A stretch of 64,000 nucleotides of DNA from Extensimonas soli. GTDB taxonomy: Bacteria; Pseudomonadota; Gammaproteobacteria; Burkholderiales; Burkholderiaceae_C. The stretch is from the NCBI RefSeq assembly GCF_029211265.1, contig NZ_JARGEL010000026.1, positions 1 to 64,000 on the forward strand. The letters are read 5' to 3'. A program made the translations under genes and the position numbers. Shown in pieces: positions 1-8,787 of the stretch. The notes beneath the pieces were generated by a model, which saw nothing but the letters and a program-made list of their open reading frames with translations, was not told where the DNA came from and did no database searches. Numbering within the stretch: the stretch's first letter is position 1; each line of letters starts with the position of its first letter.

Positions 1-41
1 CCTCGCACTATCTCTTCGTCGCTGATCTCGTCTGGTTTCAT
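1..41 (-). CDS. 5' end of a divergent gene, product unknown
   Basis: A reverse-strand ATG at 41-39 is preceded, eight bases upstream, by a perfect AGGAGG (50-55 read on the reverse strand). The reading frame then runs off the left edge of the window after 13 codons, starting MKPDEISDEE. The strong ribosome binding site is the main support. Nothing can be said about function. It is divergent from sucA, so the roughly 215 bases between the two starts should hold the promoters of both. Confidence 0.4.
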   Translation of the reverse strand, partial: MKPDEISDEEIVR

Positions 42-225
42 CACGTTGCCCTCCTGGCGTTGCTGGCTTACCCTCTATTGGGACACATCAGTTTGAATCG
101 CACCCTGCGCACGCATTCTGTATGTTTCAGTGGCAGAATGCTGCCTTGCTTCCGGTCCTTCCCCAGCCCAGTCGCATCCGCCAACCGGTTCAGCCGTGCC
201 GCGGAAGGTTTTTCAACCAGCTCAT

Positions 226-242
226 GCCTCCTGCAGGGAGGC
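226..242 (+). promoter_or_regulatory. Inverted repeat next to the sucA ribosome binding site
   Basis: GCCTCC (226-231) and GGAGGC (237-242) flank a short loop and can pair. The right arm and the bases after it (GGAGGCGGAGG) include the likely Shine-Dalgarno sequence of sucA, whose ATG is at 258. A hairpin here could mask ribosome access. The pairing is seen directly; a regulatory role is inference. Confidence 0.35.
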
Positions 243-257
243 GGAGGTCAGCGCAAT

Positions 258-3134
258 ATGAGCGACACGCCAACTGTCTATCAAGCCTTTTTGGGCAATA
301 CCTATCTTTTCGGCGGCAACGCGCCCTACGTCGAAGAGCTCTACGAGAATTACCTCACCAACCCGGCCAGCGTGCCGGAAAACTGGCGCGATTACTTCGA
401 CGCGCTGCAGCACGTGCCCGCCGTAGATGGCACGAACGCCCGCGATATTCCGCACCTGCCGGTCATCAATGCGTTTGCCGAGCGCGCCAAGCAGGGCGGC
501 ACCCGGGTCGTGGTGGCCAGCGCCGACGCCGAAATGGGGCGCAAGCGCACGGCGGTGCAGCAACTCATCGCCGCGTACCGCAACGTGGGCCAGCGCTGGG
601 CCGATCTGGACCCGCTCAAGCGCGCCGAGCGCCCGCACATTCCTGAGCTCGAGCCGTCGTTTTACGGCTTTGCCGATGCCGACCTCGAAACGGTGTTCGA
701 CACCAGCAACACCTTCTTCGGCAAAGACAAAATGCCGCTGCGCGACTTGCTCAACGCGTTGCACGAAACCTATTGCGGCACGTTGGGGGCGGAGTTCATG
801 CACACCACCAACCAGGCGCAAAAGCGCTGGTGGCAGCAAAAGCTCGAGAGCATCCGCAGCAAGCCGCAGTTCGATGCGCAAAAGAAAAAGCACATCCTCG
901 ATCGCCTGACGGCCGCCGAAGGTCTGGAGCGCTACCTGCACACCAAATACGTGGGGCAGAAGCGCTTTTCGCTCGAAGGGGGCGAGAGCTTCATTCCGGC
1001 GATGGACGAACTGATCCAGCAGGCCGGCACCAAGGGCGTGCAGGAAATCGTGATCGGCATGGCGCACCGCGGCCGTTTGAACGTGCTCGTCAACGTGCTG
1101 GGCAAGATGCCTGCTGACCTGTTCGCCGAGTTCGAACACACCGCGCCGGAAGATTTGCCCGCAGGCGACGTGAAATACCACCAGGGCTTCAGTTCCGACG
1201 TGACGACGCCGGGCGGCCCCGTGCACCTGTCGCTGGCCTTCAATCCGTCCCACCTGGAAATCGTCAATCCCGTGGTCGAGGGTTCGTCGCGCGCGCGCAT
1301 GGACCGCCGCAGCGACCCCAAGGGCAGCCAGGTGCTGCCCGTGCTCGTGCATGGCGACGCGGCCTTCGGCGGGCAGGGCGTGAACCAGGAAACCCTGGCG
1401 CTCGCGCAGACCCGCGGCTACACCACGGGCGGCACGGTGCACATCATCATCAACAACCAGATCGGCTTTACGACGTCCGACCCGCGCGACATGCGCTCGA
1501 CCGTGTACTGCACGGACATCGTGAAAATGGTCGAGGCGCCGGTGCTGCACGTCAATGGCGACGACCCCGAGGCCGTGGTGCTGGCCACCCAGCTCGCGCT
1601 CGAGTTCCGCATGGAATTCCGCCAGGACGTGGTGATGGACATCACCTGCTTTCGCAAGCTGGGCCACAACGAGCAGGACACGCCCAGCCTGACGCAGCCC
1701 CTGATGTACAAAAAAATCGCCGCCCACCCGGGGACGCGCAAGCTGTACGCCGACAGGCTGGCGGCGCAGGGGCTTGGCGAATCGCTGGGCGACGAGCTCG
1801 CCCGTAGCTACCGCACTGCGCTCGAAGAGGGCAAGCGCCCGGTGGCGCCCGTGCTCACCAATGTGCAGCGCAAATTCGAGGTCGATTGGTCGCGCTACCT
1901 CGGCCAGAAATGGACCGATGCCTGCGACACGGCCATTCCCGTGTCCGAGTGGAAGCGTCTGGCCGAGCGCCTGACGACTTTGCCCGACAGCATCACGCCG
2001 CACCCCTTGGTCAAGAAGGTCTATGACGATCGCGCTGCGATGGGCCGCGGCGAAATTCCCGTCGATTGGGGCATGGGCGAGCACATGGCGCTTGCGTCCC
2101 TGATGGCGAGCGGCTACCCCGTGCGCCTTTCGGGGGAAGACAGCGGCCGCGGCACGTTCACGCACCGCCATGCCGTGATCCACGACCAGAACCGCGAACG
2201 CTGGGACGCTGGCAACTACGTGCCCCTGAACCATGTGGCCGACAACCAGGCGCCCTTCGTCGTGATCGACTCCATCCTGTCTGAAGAAGCTGTGCTGGCT
2301 TTCGAATACGGCTATGCGTCGAACGACCCGACTTCGCTCGTGATCTGGGAAGCCCAGTTCGGCGACTTCGCCAACGGCGCCCAGGTAGTCATCGACCAGT
2401 TCATCGCCTCGGGCGAGGTCAAGTGGGGGCGCATCAATGGCCTGACGCTGATGCTGCCGCACGGCTACGAAGGGCAGGGGCCCGAGCACAGCTCGGCGCG
2501 CGTCGAACGCTTCATGCAGCTCGCGGCCGACACCAACATGCAGCTCGTGCAGCCGACCACGGCGAGCCAGATTTTCCACGTGCTGCGCCGCCAGATGCTG
2601 CGCGACCTGCGCAAGCCGCTCGTGATCTTCACGCCCAAGTCGCTGCTGCGCAACAAGGAGGCGACCTCGTCTTTGTCCGAGTTCACCAAAGGCAGTTTCC
2701 AGCCGGTGATTGGCGAGCACAATGAAGAGGTGCTCGCCAAGGCCGCCAAGGTCAAGCGGGTGATCGTCTGCTCAGGCAAGGTCTATTACGACCTCGCGAA
2801 AAAGCGCGCCGAAAAAGGCGCGGACGATGTGGCAATCGTGCGCCTCGAACAGCTCTACCCGTTCCCGCACCGCGCCTTTGCCGCCGAACTCAAGAAGTAC
2901 CCTGCGGCCACGGACCTCGTCTGGTGCCAGGACGAGCCGCAGAACCAGGGTGCCTGGTTCTTCGTGCAGCACTACATCCACGAAAACATGCTCGACGGCC
3001 AGCGGCTTGGCTACGCGGGCCGCGCGGCTTCGGCATCGCCGGCCGTGGGCTACGCGCACCTGCACCAGGAGCAGCAAAAAGCCCTGGTCGAAGCCGCCTT
3101 CGCCAAGCTCAAGGGTTTTGTCCTGACCAAATGA
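258..3134 (+). CDS. sucA: 2-oxoglutarate dehydrogenase E1 component
   Basis: This is the thiamine-diphosphate-dependent E1 subunit of the 2-oxoglutarate dehydrogenase complex of the citric acid cycle. It decarboxylates 2-oxoglutarate and transfers the succinyl group to the lipoyl arm of SucB. The 958 residues match the family's usual length of about 940-960. Visible motifs are the N-terminal QAFLGNTYLFGGN-type segment that binds the E2 core, GMAHRGRLNVLVN at residues 267-279, and HNEQDTPSLTQP before the transketolase-like C-terminal half. The start at 258 fits the family N-terminus and has a GGAGG upstream; the frame is open to position 60 but the extra residues do not look like coding sequence. 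It is first in a three-gene operon with sucB and lpdA, 48 bases before sucB. Confidence 0.97.
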   Translation: MSDTPTVYQAFLGNTYLFGGNAPYVEELYENYLTNPASVPENWRDYFDALQHVPAVDGTNARDIPHLPVINAFAERAKQGGTRVVVASADAEMGRKRTAVQQLIAAYRNVGQRWADLDPLKRAERPHIPELEPSFYGFADADLETVFDTSNTFFGKDKMPLRDLLNALHETYCGTLGAEFMHTTNQAQKRWWQQKLESIRSKPQFDAQKKKHILDRLTAAEGLERYLHTKYVGQKRFSLEGGESFIPAMDELIQQAGTKGVQEIVIGMAHRGRLNVLVNVLGKMPADLFAEFEHTAPEDLPAGDVKYHQGFSSDVTTPGGPVHLSLAFNPSHLEIVNPVVEGSSRARMDRRSDPKGSQVLPVLVHGDAAFGGQGVNQETLALAQTRGYTTGGTVHIIINNQIGFTTSDPRDMRSTVYCTDIVKMVEAPVLHVNGDDPEAVVLATQLALEFRMEFRQDVVMDITCFRKLGHNEQDTPSLTQPLMYKKIAAHPGTRKLYADRLAAQGLGESLGDELARSYRTALEEGKRPVAPVLTNVQRKFEVDWSRYLGQKWTDACDTAIPVSEWKRLAERLTTLPDSITPHPLVKKVYDDRAAMGRGEIPVDWGMGEHMALASLMASGYPVRLSGEDSGRGTFTHRHAVIHDQNRERWDAGNYVPLNHVADNQAPFVVIDSILSEEAVLAFEYGYASNDPTSLVIWEAQFGDFANGAQVVIDQFIASGEVKWGRINGLTLMLPHGYEGQGPEHSSARVERFMQLAADTNMQLVQPTTASQIFHVLRRQMLRDLRKPLVIFTPKSLLRNKEATSSLSEFTKGSFQPVIGEHNEEVLAKAAKVKRVIVCSGKVYYDLAKKRAEKGADDVAIVRLEQLYPFPHRAFAAELKKYPAATDLVWCQDEPQNQGAWFFVQHYIHENMLDGQRLGYAGRAASASPAVGYAHLHQEQQKALVEAAFAKLKGFVLTK

Positions 3135-3182
3135 CAAGGCCATAAACCCCCTCAGAACAAAACCCTTTTCGAAAGAATTCTC

Positions 3183-4451
3183 ATGGCTATCGTAGAAGTC
3201 AAAGTCCCGCAACTGTCCGAATCCGTGGCCGAGGCCACGCTGCTGAACTGGAAGAAAAAGGCCGGCGAGGCCGTGGCCGAGGACGAAATCCTCATCGAGA
3301 TCGAAACTGACAAGGTGGTGCTCGAAGTGCCGGCCCCGGCCTCGGGCGTGCTTGCGGAAATCGTCGTCGAAGACGGTGGCACCGTGGTGTCGGAGCAGCT
3401 GATCGCGAAGATCGACACCGAAGCCGTCGCCGGTACCCAGGCCGCTGCTCCTGCGCCCGCGGCCAGTGCTGCTGCTGCACCCGCTGCGCCTGCCGCCGCT
3501 ACGGCAGCGTCCGCCGCCGGCGCCAAGGCGGGCGTGGCCATGCCCGCTGCGGCCAAGCTGATGGCAGACAAGCAGCTGTCCGCCGCAGCCGTCGCCGGAA
3601 CCGGCAAAGACGGGCGCATCACCAAGGGCGACGTGCTCGGCGCCCTCTCTGCGGGCGCTGCCAAGCCCGCAGCTGCGAGCATACCGACGGGCGTCACCCC
3701 GCCCACGCTGCCCGCCGTGGCCGCGCCTGTGCCGGCGCCGAACCTGGGCGACCGCCCCGAGCAGCGCGTACCCATGAGTCGGCTGCGCGCGCGCATCGCC
3801 GAGCGCCTGCTGCAATCGCAAGCGACCAACGCCATCCTCACCACCTTCAACGAGGTCAACATGGCGCCGGTGATGGAGATGCGCAAGAAGTTCCAGGAAA
3901 AGTTCGAGAAAGAGCATGGCGTCAAGCTCGGCTTCATGAGCTTTTTCGTCAAGGCGGCCGTGCACGCGCTCAAGAAATACCCGGTCCTGAACGCCTCGGT
4001 CGATGGCAACGACATCATCTACCACGGCTACTTCGACATCGGCATCGCCGTGGGCAGCCCGCGCGGCCTGGTGGTGCCCATCGTGCGCAACGCCGACCAG
4101 CTGAGCTTTGCCGAGATCGAAAAGAAAATCGCCGAATTCGGCCAGAAGGCCAAGGACGGCAAGCTGGGCATCGAGGACATGACGGGCGGCACCTTCTCGA
4201 TCTCCAACGGCGGCGTGTTCGGCTCCATGCTCTCCACGCCCATCATCAACCCGCCGCAATCGGCCATCCTGGGCGTGCACGCGACCAAGGAACGCGCCGT
4301 GGTCGAAAACGGCCAGATCGTGATCCGCCCGATCAACTTCCTGGCCATGTCCTACGACCACCGCATCATCGACGGCCGTGAGGCCGTGCTGGGCCTGGTC
4401 GCGATGAAAGAGGCGCTCGAAGACCCGGCGCGCCTGCTGTTCGACATCTGA
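3183..4451 (+). CDS. sucB: Dihydrolipoyllysine-residue succinyltransferase (2-oxoglutarate dehydrogenase E2)
   Basis: This is the E2 core of the 2-oxoglutarate dehydrogenase complex, which passes the succinyl group from E1 to coenzyme A. The 422 residues show an N-terminal lipoyl domain with the lipoylated lysine in EIETDKVVLEV (K44). A long Ala/Pro linker runs at about residues 80-120, followed by a peripheral subunit-binding domain with GKDGRITKGDV. The catalytic acyltransferase domain ends with the active-site motif DHRIIDG (H393, D397). The linker is rich in GC codons and is the most divergent part. It lies between sucA and lpdA on the same strand, so co-transcription is likely. Confidence 0.97.
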   Translation: MAIVEVKVPQLSESVAEATLLNWKKKAGEAVAEDEILIEIETDKVVLEVPAPASGVLAEIVVEDGGTVVSEQLIAKIDTEAVAGTQAAAPAPAASAAAAPAAPAAATAASAAGAKAGVAMPAAAKLMADKQLSAAAVAGTGKDGRITKGDVLGALSAGAAKPAAASIPTGVTPPTLPAVAAPVPAPNLGDRPEQRVPMSRLRARIAERLLQSQATNAILTTFNEVNMAPVMEMRKKFQEKFEKEHGVKLGFMSFFVKAAVHALKKYPVLNASVDGNDIIYHGYFDIGIAVGSPRGLVVPIVRNADQLSFAEIEKKIAEFGQKAKDGKLGIEDMTGGTFSISNGGVFGSMLSTPIINPPQSAILGVHATKERAVVENGQIVIRPINFLAMSYDHRIIDGREAVLGLVAMKEALEDPARLLFDI

Positions 4452-4546
4452 GCTGCGTATCCGTCTGTATCTGCCCACCGTGGTGCGGAGCCTTTGACGG
4501 CGCTGCGGCACGTGGGTTTTTCGTTCACCGAACCTGAGAAATCCCC

Positions 4547-5986
4547 ATGTCCAAACCATTCGACGTCGTCGTGATCGGCGCCGGCCCCGGCGGCTACATT
4601 GCAGCCATCCGTGCCGCGCAACTGGGCTTCAACGTGGCCTGCATAGACGCCTGGAAGAACGCCAGCGGCGGGCCGGCGCCGGGCGGCACCTGCACCAACA
4701 TTGGCTGCATCCCCTCGAAGGCACTGCTGCAGTCCTCGGAATATTTCGAGCACGCCAAGCTCCATTTTTCAGAGCACGGAATCACCGCCAGTGGCGTGAA
4801 GATCGACGCCGCACAGATGATCGCGCGCAAGGATGCAGTCGTGAAACAGAACAACGACGGCATCCTCTACCTGTTCAAGAAGAACAAGGTCAGCTTCTTC
4901 CACGGCCAGGGTTCGTTCGTCCAGGCCACCGAAGCCGGCTACGAAATCAAGGTGTCGGGCGGCAGCGAAGAAACCCTGCTCGGCAAGCAGGTCATCGTTG
5001 CCACGGGGTCCAGCCCGCGCGCGCTGCCCGGCCTGCCTTTCGACGAGGAGCTGGTGCTGTCCAACGACGGCGCGCTGCGCATGGGGGCGGTGCCCAAGCG
5101 GCTTGGGCTGATCGGCTCGGGCGTGATCGGCCTCGAGATGGGCTCGGTGTGGCGCCGGCTCGGCGCCGAGGTCACGATCCTCGAAGCGCTGCCGACCTTT
5201 CTGGGTGCGGCCGACGAGCAGATCGCCAAGGAGGCAAAAAAAGCCTTCGACAAGCAGGGCCTGAAAATCGCGCTGGGCGTCAAGGTCGATGAGGTGAAGA
5301 AGACCGGCAAGGGTGCAAAAGCCGCCCTTTCCATCGCCTACACCGACGCCCAGGGCGCGGCGCAGTCGCTGGAGGTGGACAAGCTCATCGTCTCGATCGG
5401 GCGAGTGCCACATACCGCGGGGCTCAACCCCGAGGCCGTGGGCCTGCAGCTCGACGAGCGCGGCGCCATCGTCGTCGATGCCGATTGCAAAACCAACCTG
5501 CCCGGCGTGTGGGCCGTGGGCGACGTGGTGCGCGGCCCCATGCTCGCGCACAAGGCCGAGGAAGAGGGCGTGGCCGTGGCTGAGCGCATCGCGGGCCAGC
5601 ATGGGCATGTCAACTTTGGCACCATTCCGTGGGTGATCTACACCAGCCCCGAAATCGCCTGGGTGGGGCGCACCGAGCAGCAGCTCAAGGCGGACGGCGT
5701 GCGCTACAAGGCGGGCACCTTCCCGTTCCTCGCGAATGGCCGCGCGCGCGCGCTCGGCGACACCACGGGTATGGTGAAGATGCTGGCCGACGCCGACACC
5801 GACGAAATCCTGGGCGTGCACATCATCGGCCCCATGGCGAGCGAGCTCATCGCCGAGGCTGTGGTGGCGATGGAGTTCAAGGCCAGCAGCGAAGACATCG
5901 CGCGCATCTGCCACGCGCACCCGAGCCTGAGCGAGGCCACCAAGGAAGCCGCGCTCGCGGTGGACAAGCGCACGCTGAACTTCTGA
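4547..5986 (+). CDS. lpdA: Dihydrolipoyl dehydrogenase (E3)
   Basis: This FAD flavoprotein re-oxidises the dihydrolipoyl arm of SucB and reduces NAD+. The 479 residues begin with the FAD-binding GAGPGGY, followed by the redox-active disulfide [13 protein letters not shown] (C49 and C54). A second Rossmann motif ([10 protein letters not shown]) binds NAD. The C-terminal dimer interface carries the active-site pair HPSLSE (H458, E463). The residues between the FAD motif and the cysteines include a short insertion ([14 protein letters not shown]) typical of betaproteobacterial E3. It is third in the sucA-sucB-lpdA operon, with a 95-base gap after sucB. Confidence 0.97.
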   Translation: MSKPFDVVVIGAGPGGYIAAIRAAQLGFNVACIDAWKNASGGPAPGGTCTNIGCIPSKALLQSSEYFEHAKLHFSEHGITASGVKIDAAQMIARKDAVVKQNNDGILYLFKKNKVSFFHGQGSFVQATEAGYEIKVSGGSEETLLGKQVIVATGSSPRALPGLPFDEELVLSNDGALRMGAVPKRLGLIGSGVIGLEMGSVWRRLGAEVTILEALPTFLGAADEQIAKEAKKAFDKQGLKIALGVKVDEVKKTGKGAKAALSIAYTDAQGAAQSLEVDKLIVSIGRVPHTAGLNPEAVGLQLDERGAIVVDADCKTNLPGVWAVGDVVRGPMLAHKAEEEGVAVAERIAGQHGHVNFGTIPWVIYTSPEIAWVGRTEQQLKADGVRYKAGTFPFLANGRARALGDTTGMVKMLADADTDEILGVHIIGPMASELIAEAVVAMEFKASSEDIARICHAHPSLSEATKEAALAVDKRTLNF

Positions 5987-6001
5987 AACTTATAGAGAAA
6001 T

Positions 6002-6200
6002 TGGCTGCTAGTGTAGTGTTTGATACTTGATGCGACAAATAAAACCGATGGATTTTTGGTCTGGGCAAGGCGCAAACCGCAGCGATACCGGGTGGTATCG
6101 CGAGGATTTGCAACGCGGCCCGGGCCGAAAAGACGCGGTTTTATGTCGCAGATAGCGTCGAACACTACACTAGTGCTTGTGTATCAAGCACTGGCAGCTA
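6002..6200. repeat. Comamonadaceae-type palindromic intergenic repeat, split by a MITE
   Basis: Joining 6002-6011 to 6174-6200 rebuilds a palindrome of the form GGCTGCTAG/TGCTTG...CAAGCACTGGCAGCTAT. This matches the other intergenic repeats in the window at 14631, 19171, 22856 and 25111. The family core contains CTAG, and the element at 6012-6169 was inserted exactly there. The palindrome lies between lpdA and zapE. Confidence 0.7.
6012..6169. mobile_element. MITE-like element, 158 bp, CTAG target duplication
   Basis: The ends are TGTAGTGTT and AACACTACA. The similarity continues inward as an imperfect terminal inverted repeat of about 35 bases that includes GCGACA and AAAACCG on both sides. 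CTAG occurs immediately outside each end (6008-6011 and 6170-6173) and occurs once in the rebuilt target, so it is a four-base target duplication. A smaller palindrome (GCGATACC/GGTATCGC) lies in the centre. There is no open reading frame, so a transposase would act in trans. A CTAG duplication fits the YTAR target preference of IS5-family elements, but the family assignment is inference. Confidence 0.7.
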
Positions 6201-6222
6201 TTCTTTTCATAGAAACTCCAAC

Positions 6223-7323
6223 GTGAACGTCAAAGAGGCCTACCAGGCCGCACTCGCCGCCAAGGGCTTTCAGAGCGATCCGGCGCAGCTGCGTGCCGTG
6301 CAGGCATTGCAGCGCTGCGCCGACGAATGGGCTGCCTACAAGGTGCGGCGCTCGAATGCGCTCAAAAAGCTCATCAACCGCCCCGAGGTGCCGCGCGGGG
6401 TGTATATGTATGGCGGCGTGGGGCGCGGCAAGAGCTTTCTCATGGACTGCTTTTTCCAGGCCGTGCCGATCAAGCGCAAGGTGCGCCTGCACTTCCACGA
6501 ATTCATGCGCGAGGTGCACCGCGAGCTCGCTGCGCTGCAGGGCACGGTCGATCCGCTCGACGCGCTCGGGGCGCGCATTGCCAAGCGCTACAAGCTCATC
6601 TGCTTCGACGAGTTCCATGTGGCCGACATCACCGACGCGATGATCCTGCACCGCCTGCTCGTGGCCTTGTTCGACAACGGCGTGGGCTTCGTCACCACGT
6701 CCAACTTCGCGCCCGACGATCTGTACCCGAACGGTCTGCACCGCGACCGCATCCTGCCCGCGATCGCGCTGCTCAAGCAAAAGCTCGAAGTCGTGAACGT
6801 GGACAACGGCACCGACTACCGGCGGCGCACGCTCGAGCAGGTGCAGCTGTACCACATGCCGCTCGGTCCTGCGACCGACGCGGCCATGGCACATGCCTTT
6901 GCGCAGCTTGCCGAAGGCTCGGACGACGATGACCCGCTGCTGCACATCGAGGGGCGTGAACTGCGCGCGCGGCGTTGTTCGGGCGAGGTGGTGTGGTTCG
7001 ACTTTCGCACCCTGTGCGACGGGCCGCGCTCGCAAAACGACTACCTCGAAATCGCCACGCGCTTTCACACCGTGCTGCTGTCCGACGTTCCGGCGATGAC
7101 TGCGAGCATGGCCTCGGCGGCGCGGCGTTTCACTTTGCTCGTGGACGTGTTGTACGACCGGCGCGTCAAGCTGGTTCTTTCGGCCGCGGTGCCGCCCGAG
7201 CAGCTTTACACCGAGGGGCCGCTCGCGCACGAGTTTCCGCGCACGGTGTCGCGGTTGCACGAGATGCAGTCCAAGGAATACCTGGCGCTCGAGCGCCGCA
7301 GCGTCGATACGGGGTTGACATGA
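6223..7323 (+). CDS. zapE: Cell division protein ZapE (AFG1-like ATPase)
   Basis: ZapE is a cytoplasmic AFG1-type P-loop ATPase that affects Z-ring stability. The 366 residues begin with GTG (6223). They carry the Walker A motif GGVGRGKSF (G64-S71), the family segment LHFHEFM, and a Walker B FDEFHV followed by DITDAMILHRL. The sensor-like FVTTSNFAPDDLY comes next. Length fits the family at about 360-375. It ends in an ATGA overlap with the following gene, so the two are probably translated together. It follows the citric acid cycle operon but is separated from it by the MITE-disrupted repeat. Confidence 0.93.
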   Translation: MNVKEAYQAALAAKGFQSDPAQLRAVQALQRCADEWAAYKVRRSNALKKLINRPEVPRGVYMYGGVGRGKSFLMDCFFQAVPIKRKVRLHFHEFMREVHRELAALQGTVDPLDALGARIAKRYKLICFDEFHVADITDAMILHRLLVALFDNGVGFVTTSNFAPDDLYPNGLHRDRILPAIALLKQKLEVVNVDNGTDYRRRTLEQVQLYHMPLGPATDAAMAHAFAQLAEGSDDDDPLLHIEGRELRARRCSGEVVWFDFRTLCDGPRSQNDYLEIATRFHTVLLSDVPAMTASMASAARRFTLLVDVLYDRRVKLVLSAAVPPEQLYTEGPLAHEFPRTVSRLHEMQSKEYLALERRSVDTGLT

Positions 7324-7970
7324 GATTTGCACGTGGCATTGGTTTGGCGGGGCTTGCGGTGTTTACCGCCTGGAGCGCGGCGCAGGCCCAGCCGCCGGCA
7401 GCCGTTGCGCGGCCTGAGGACGCGGGCGTGCAGGCCGAGCGTGCGCACCTTCAGCAGCAGCGCGCCGCCATTGCGCAGCAGCGCGCGCGCGAAGAAAAGG
7501 CGTGCTACCAGCAGTTCGCTGTCGAAAACTGTCTGCGTGACGCGCGCCAGCGCGCGCGCCAGGCCGAAGCGCCTTTGCGCCAGCGTGAACTCGAACTCAA
7601 CGACCAGGAGCGCAAACGCAAGGCGGCCGAGCGGCTGCGCGAGATCGACAAAAAACAGAGCGAGGCGGCCAAGCCGCCGCCCGCGGGCCGCAGCACGCTG
7701 CGCCCCAAGCCCGACACGGCCGCGCAGCAGCAACAGCGTGAACGCGACGCCCAGCACCGCGCCCAGGAGTCGCGCGCGCACCAGCAAAGTCAGGCGGCAC
7801 AGCAGCAGCGGCGCATGCGCGACAGCGCCGAACAAGTCCCGCGCGAGCGCGCCCGCTACGAAGAAAAACAACGCCAGGCGCAGGAGCACCGCGCGCGTCT
7901 GGAAAAAAAGCGCGCCGAGGATGCGGCCGCGGGGCGCAAACCCGCCGCACCGCTGCCACCGCACCCATGA
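7320..7970 (+). CDS. Secreted Gln/Arg-rich coiled-coil protein, function unknown
   Basis: The ATG at 7320 overlaps the zapE stop (ATGA). The 216-residue product starts with a Sec-type signal peptide: a short positive start, a hydrophobic run (GLAGLAVFTAWSA) and an AQAQ cleavage region near residue 23. The rest is almost entirely charged and Gln-rich heptad sequence, interrupted by a small segment with two cysteines (KACYQQFAVENC). A proline-rich tail follows. It is therefore predicted to be a periplasmic coiled coil. No known family was recognised. Translational coupling to zapE suggests a cell-envelope or division context, which is inference. Confidence 0.75.
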   Translation: MRFARGIGLAGLAVFTAWSAAQAQPPAAVARPEDAGVQAERAHLQQQRAAIAQQRAREEKACYQQFAVENCLRDARQRARQAEAPLRQRELELNDQERKRKAAERLREIDKKQSEAAKPPPAGRSTLRPKPDTAAQQQQRERDAQHRAQESRAHQQSQAAQQQRRMRDSAEQVPRERARYEEKQRQAQEHRARLEKKRAEDAAAGRKPAAPLPPHP

Positions 7971-7983
7971 GCTGTGCCGGCGT

Positions 7984-8787
7984 TCAGGGTGCGGGCACGC
8001 CGTCCACCTTGACCACTGCCAGCGACAGGTTGTCGCCGGCGCCCCCGGCGCGGCTGCGGGCTTTGTCGATCAGGAATTCACTGGCTTCGCGCGGCGTCAA
8101 CGCCTCGAGCACCGAGGCGAGCTCTGTAGGGGTGAAGTAGTGCCAGACCCCGTCGCTGCAGGCGAGGAGTACGTCGCCCGGCTGCAGACGCTGGATGGTG
8201 TGCAAGGCGGCCGGAGGTTCGCTTTCCGTGCCCAGACAGCCCACGAGAATGTTGGAGCGCGGATGGTTTTGCGCTTCGGCTTCGGTCAGCTCGCCACGGT
8301 CCACCAATGCCTGCACGTAGGAATGGTCCTTGGTGCGAAATGCCAGTTGCCCAGCGCGGAAGTGGTAGATGCGCGAATCCCCCGAGTGCACCCAGTGGCA
8401 ATCACCACCGGGGTTGATGACGAAGGCCGCGAGCGTGCTGTGCGGCTCCTGCTCGGACGAAATGGCCGTGAGACGGATCACCAGGTGTGATTCCGCCACC
8501 AGATTCTTGAGCAGGATCTCCGCGTCGTCGGTGATCGGTGAGTAGCGCTCGAACAGCTGGCGCGCCGTGAGCATGACCTGGTCCGAGGCCTTGCGCCCGC
8601 CGCTGCGCCCGCCCATGCCATCTGCCACCACGGCGAGGACGCAACCCTTGTGCCGCGGGTGCACCAGCAGCGCCACCTGATCCTGCTGGTATTCGCGGTC
8701 GCCCTTGTGGATGCCGGTTGCGGCAAGCAGGCGGTAGGCGTCAGCTTTGGGTGCAGGGCGCGGCGGCGCGGCGCCGCGTGTCCTCAC
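7984..8787 (-). CDS. PP2C-family serine/threonine protein phosphatase
   Basis: This is a metal-dependent PP2C (PPM) phosphatase. The metal-binding aspartates are visible in QQDQ (D36) and VADGMGG (D56). HSGDSRIY, the LACSDGVW block and the terminal GDNLSLAVVKV complete the fold. The 267 residues fit a single catalytic domain with no regulatory domain. The GTG at 8787 overlaps the bamD stop as GTGA, so it is taken as the start; a further GTG at 8802 is possible. It is downstream of bamD on the same strand. No partner kinase is in the window. Confidence 0.88.
   Translation of the reverse strand: MRTRGAAPPRPAPKADAYRLLAATGIHKGDREYQQDQVALLVHPRHKGCVLAVVADGMGGRSGGRKASDQVMLTARQLFERYSPITDDAEILLKNLVAESHLVIRLTAISSEQEPHSTLAAFVINPGGDCHWVHSGDSRIYHFRAGQLAFRTKDHSYVQALVDRGELTEAEAQNHPRSNILVGCLGTESEPPAALHTIQRLQPGDVLLACSDGVWHYFTPTELASVLEALTPREASEFLIDKARSRAGGAGDNLSLAVVKVDGVPAP

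Noticed and set aside
222-2720. Long reverse-strand open frame of 832 codons across sucA
   Set aside because: It lies opposite a clear sucA and has a His/Arg/Ala-rich composition typical of antisense frames in GC-rich coding DNA. No motif was seen.
2772-4559. Reverse-strand open frame of 595 codons across the end of sucA and sucB
   Set aside because: Antisense shadow of two confidently identified genes; low-complexity His/Gly/Arg composition.
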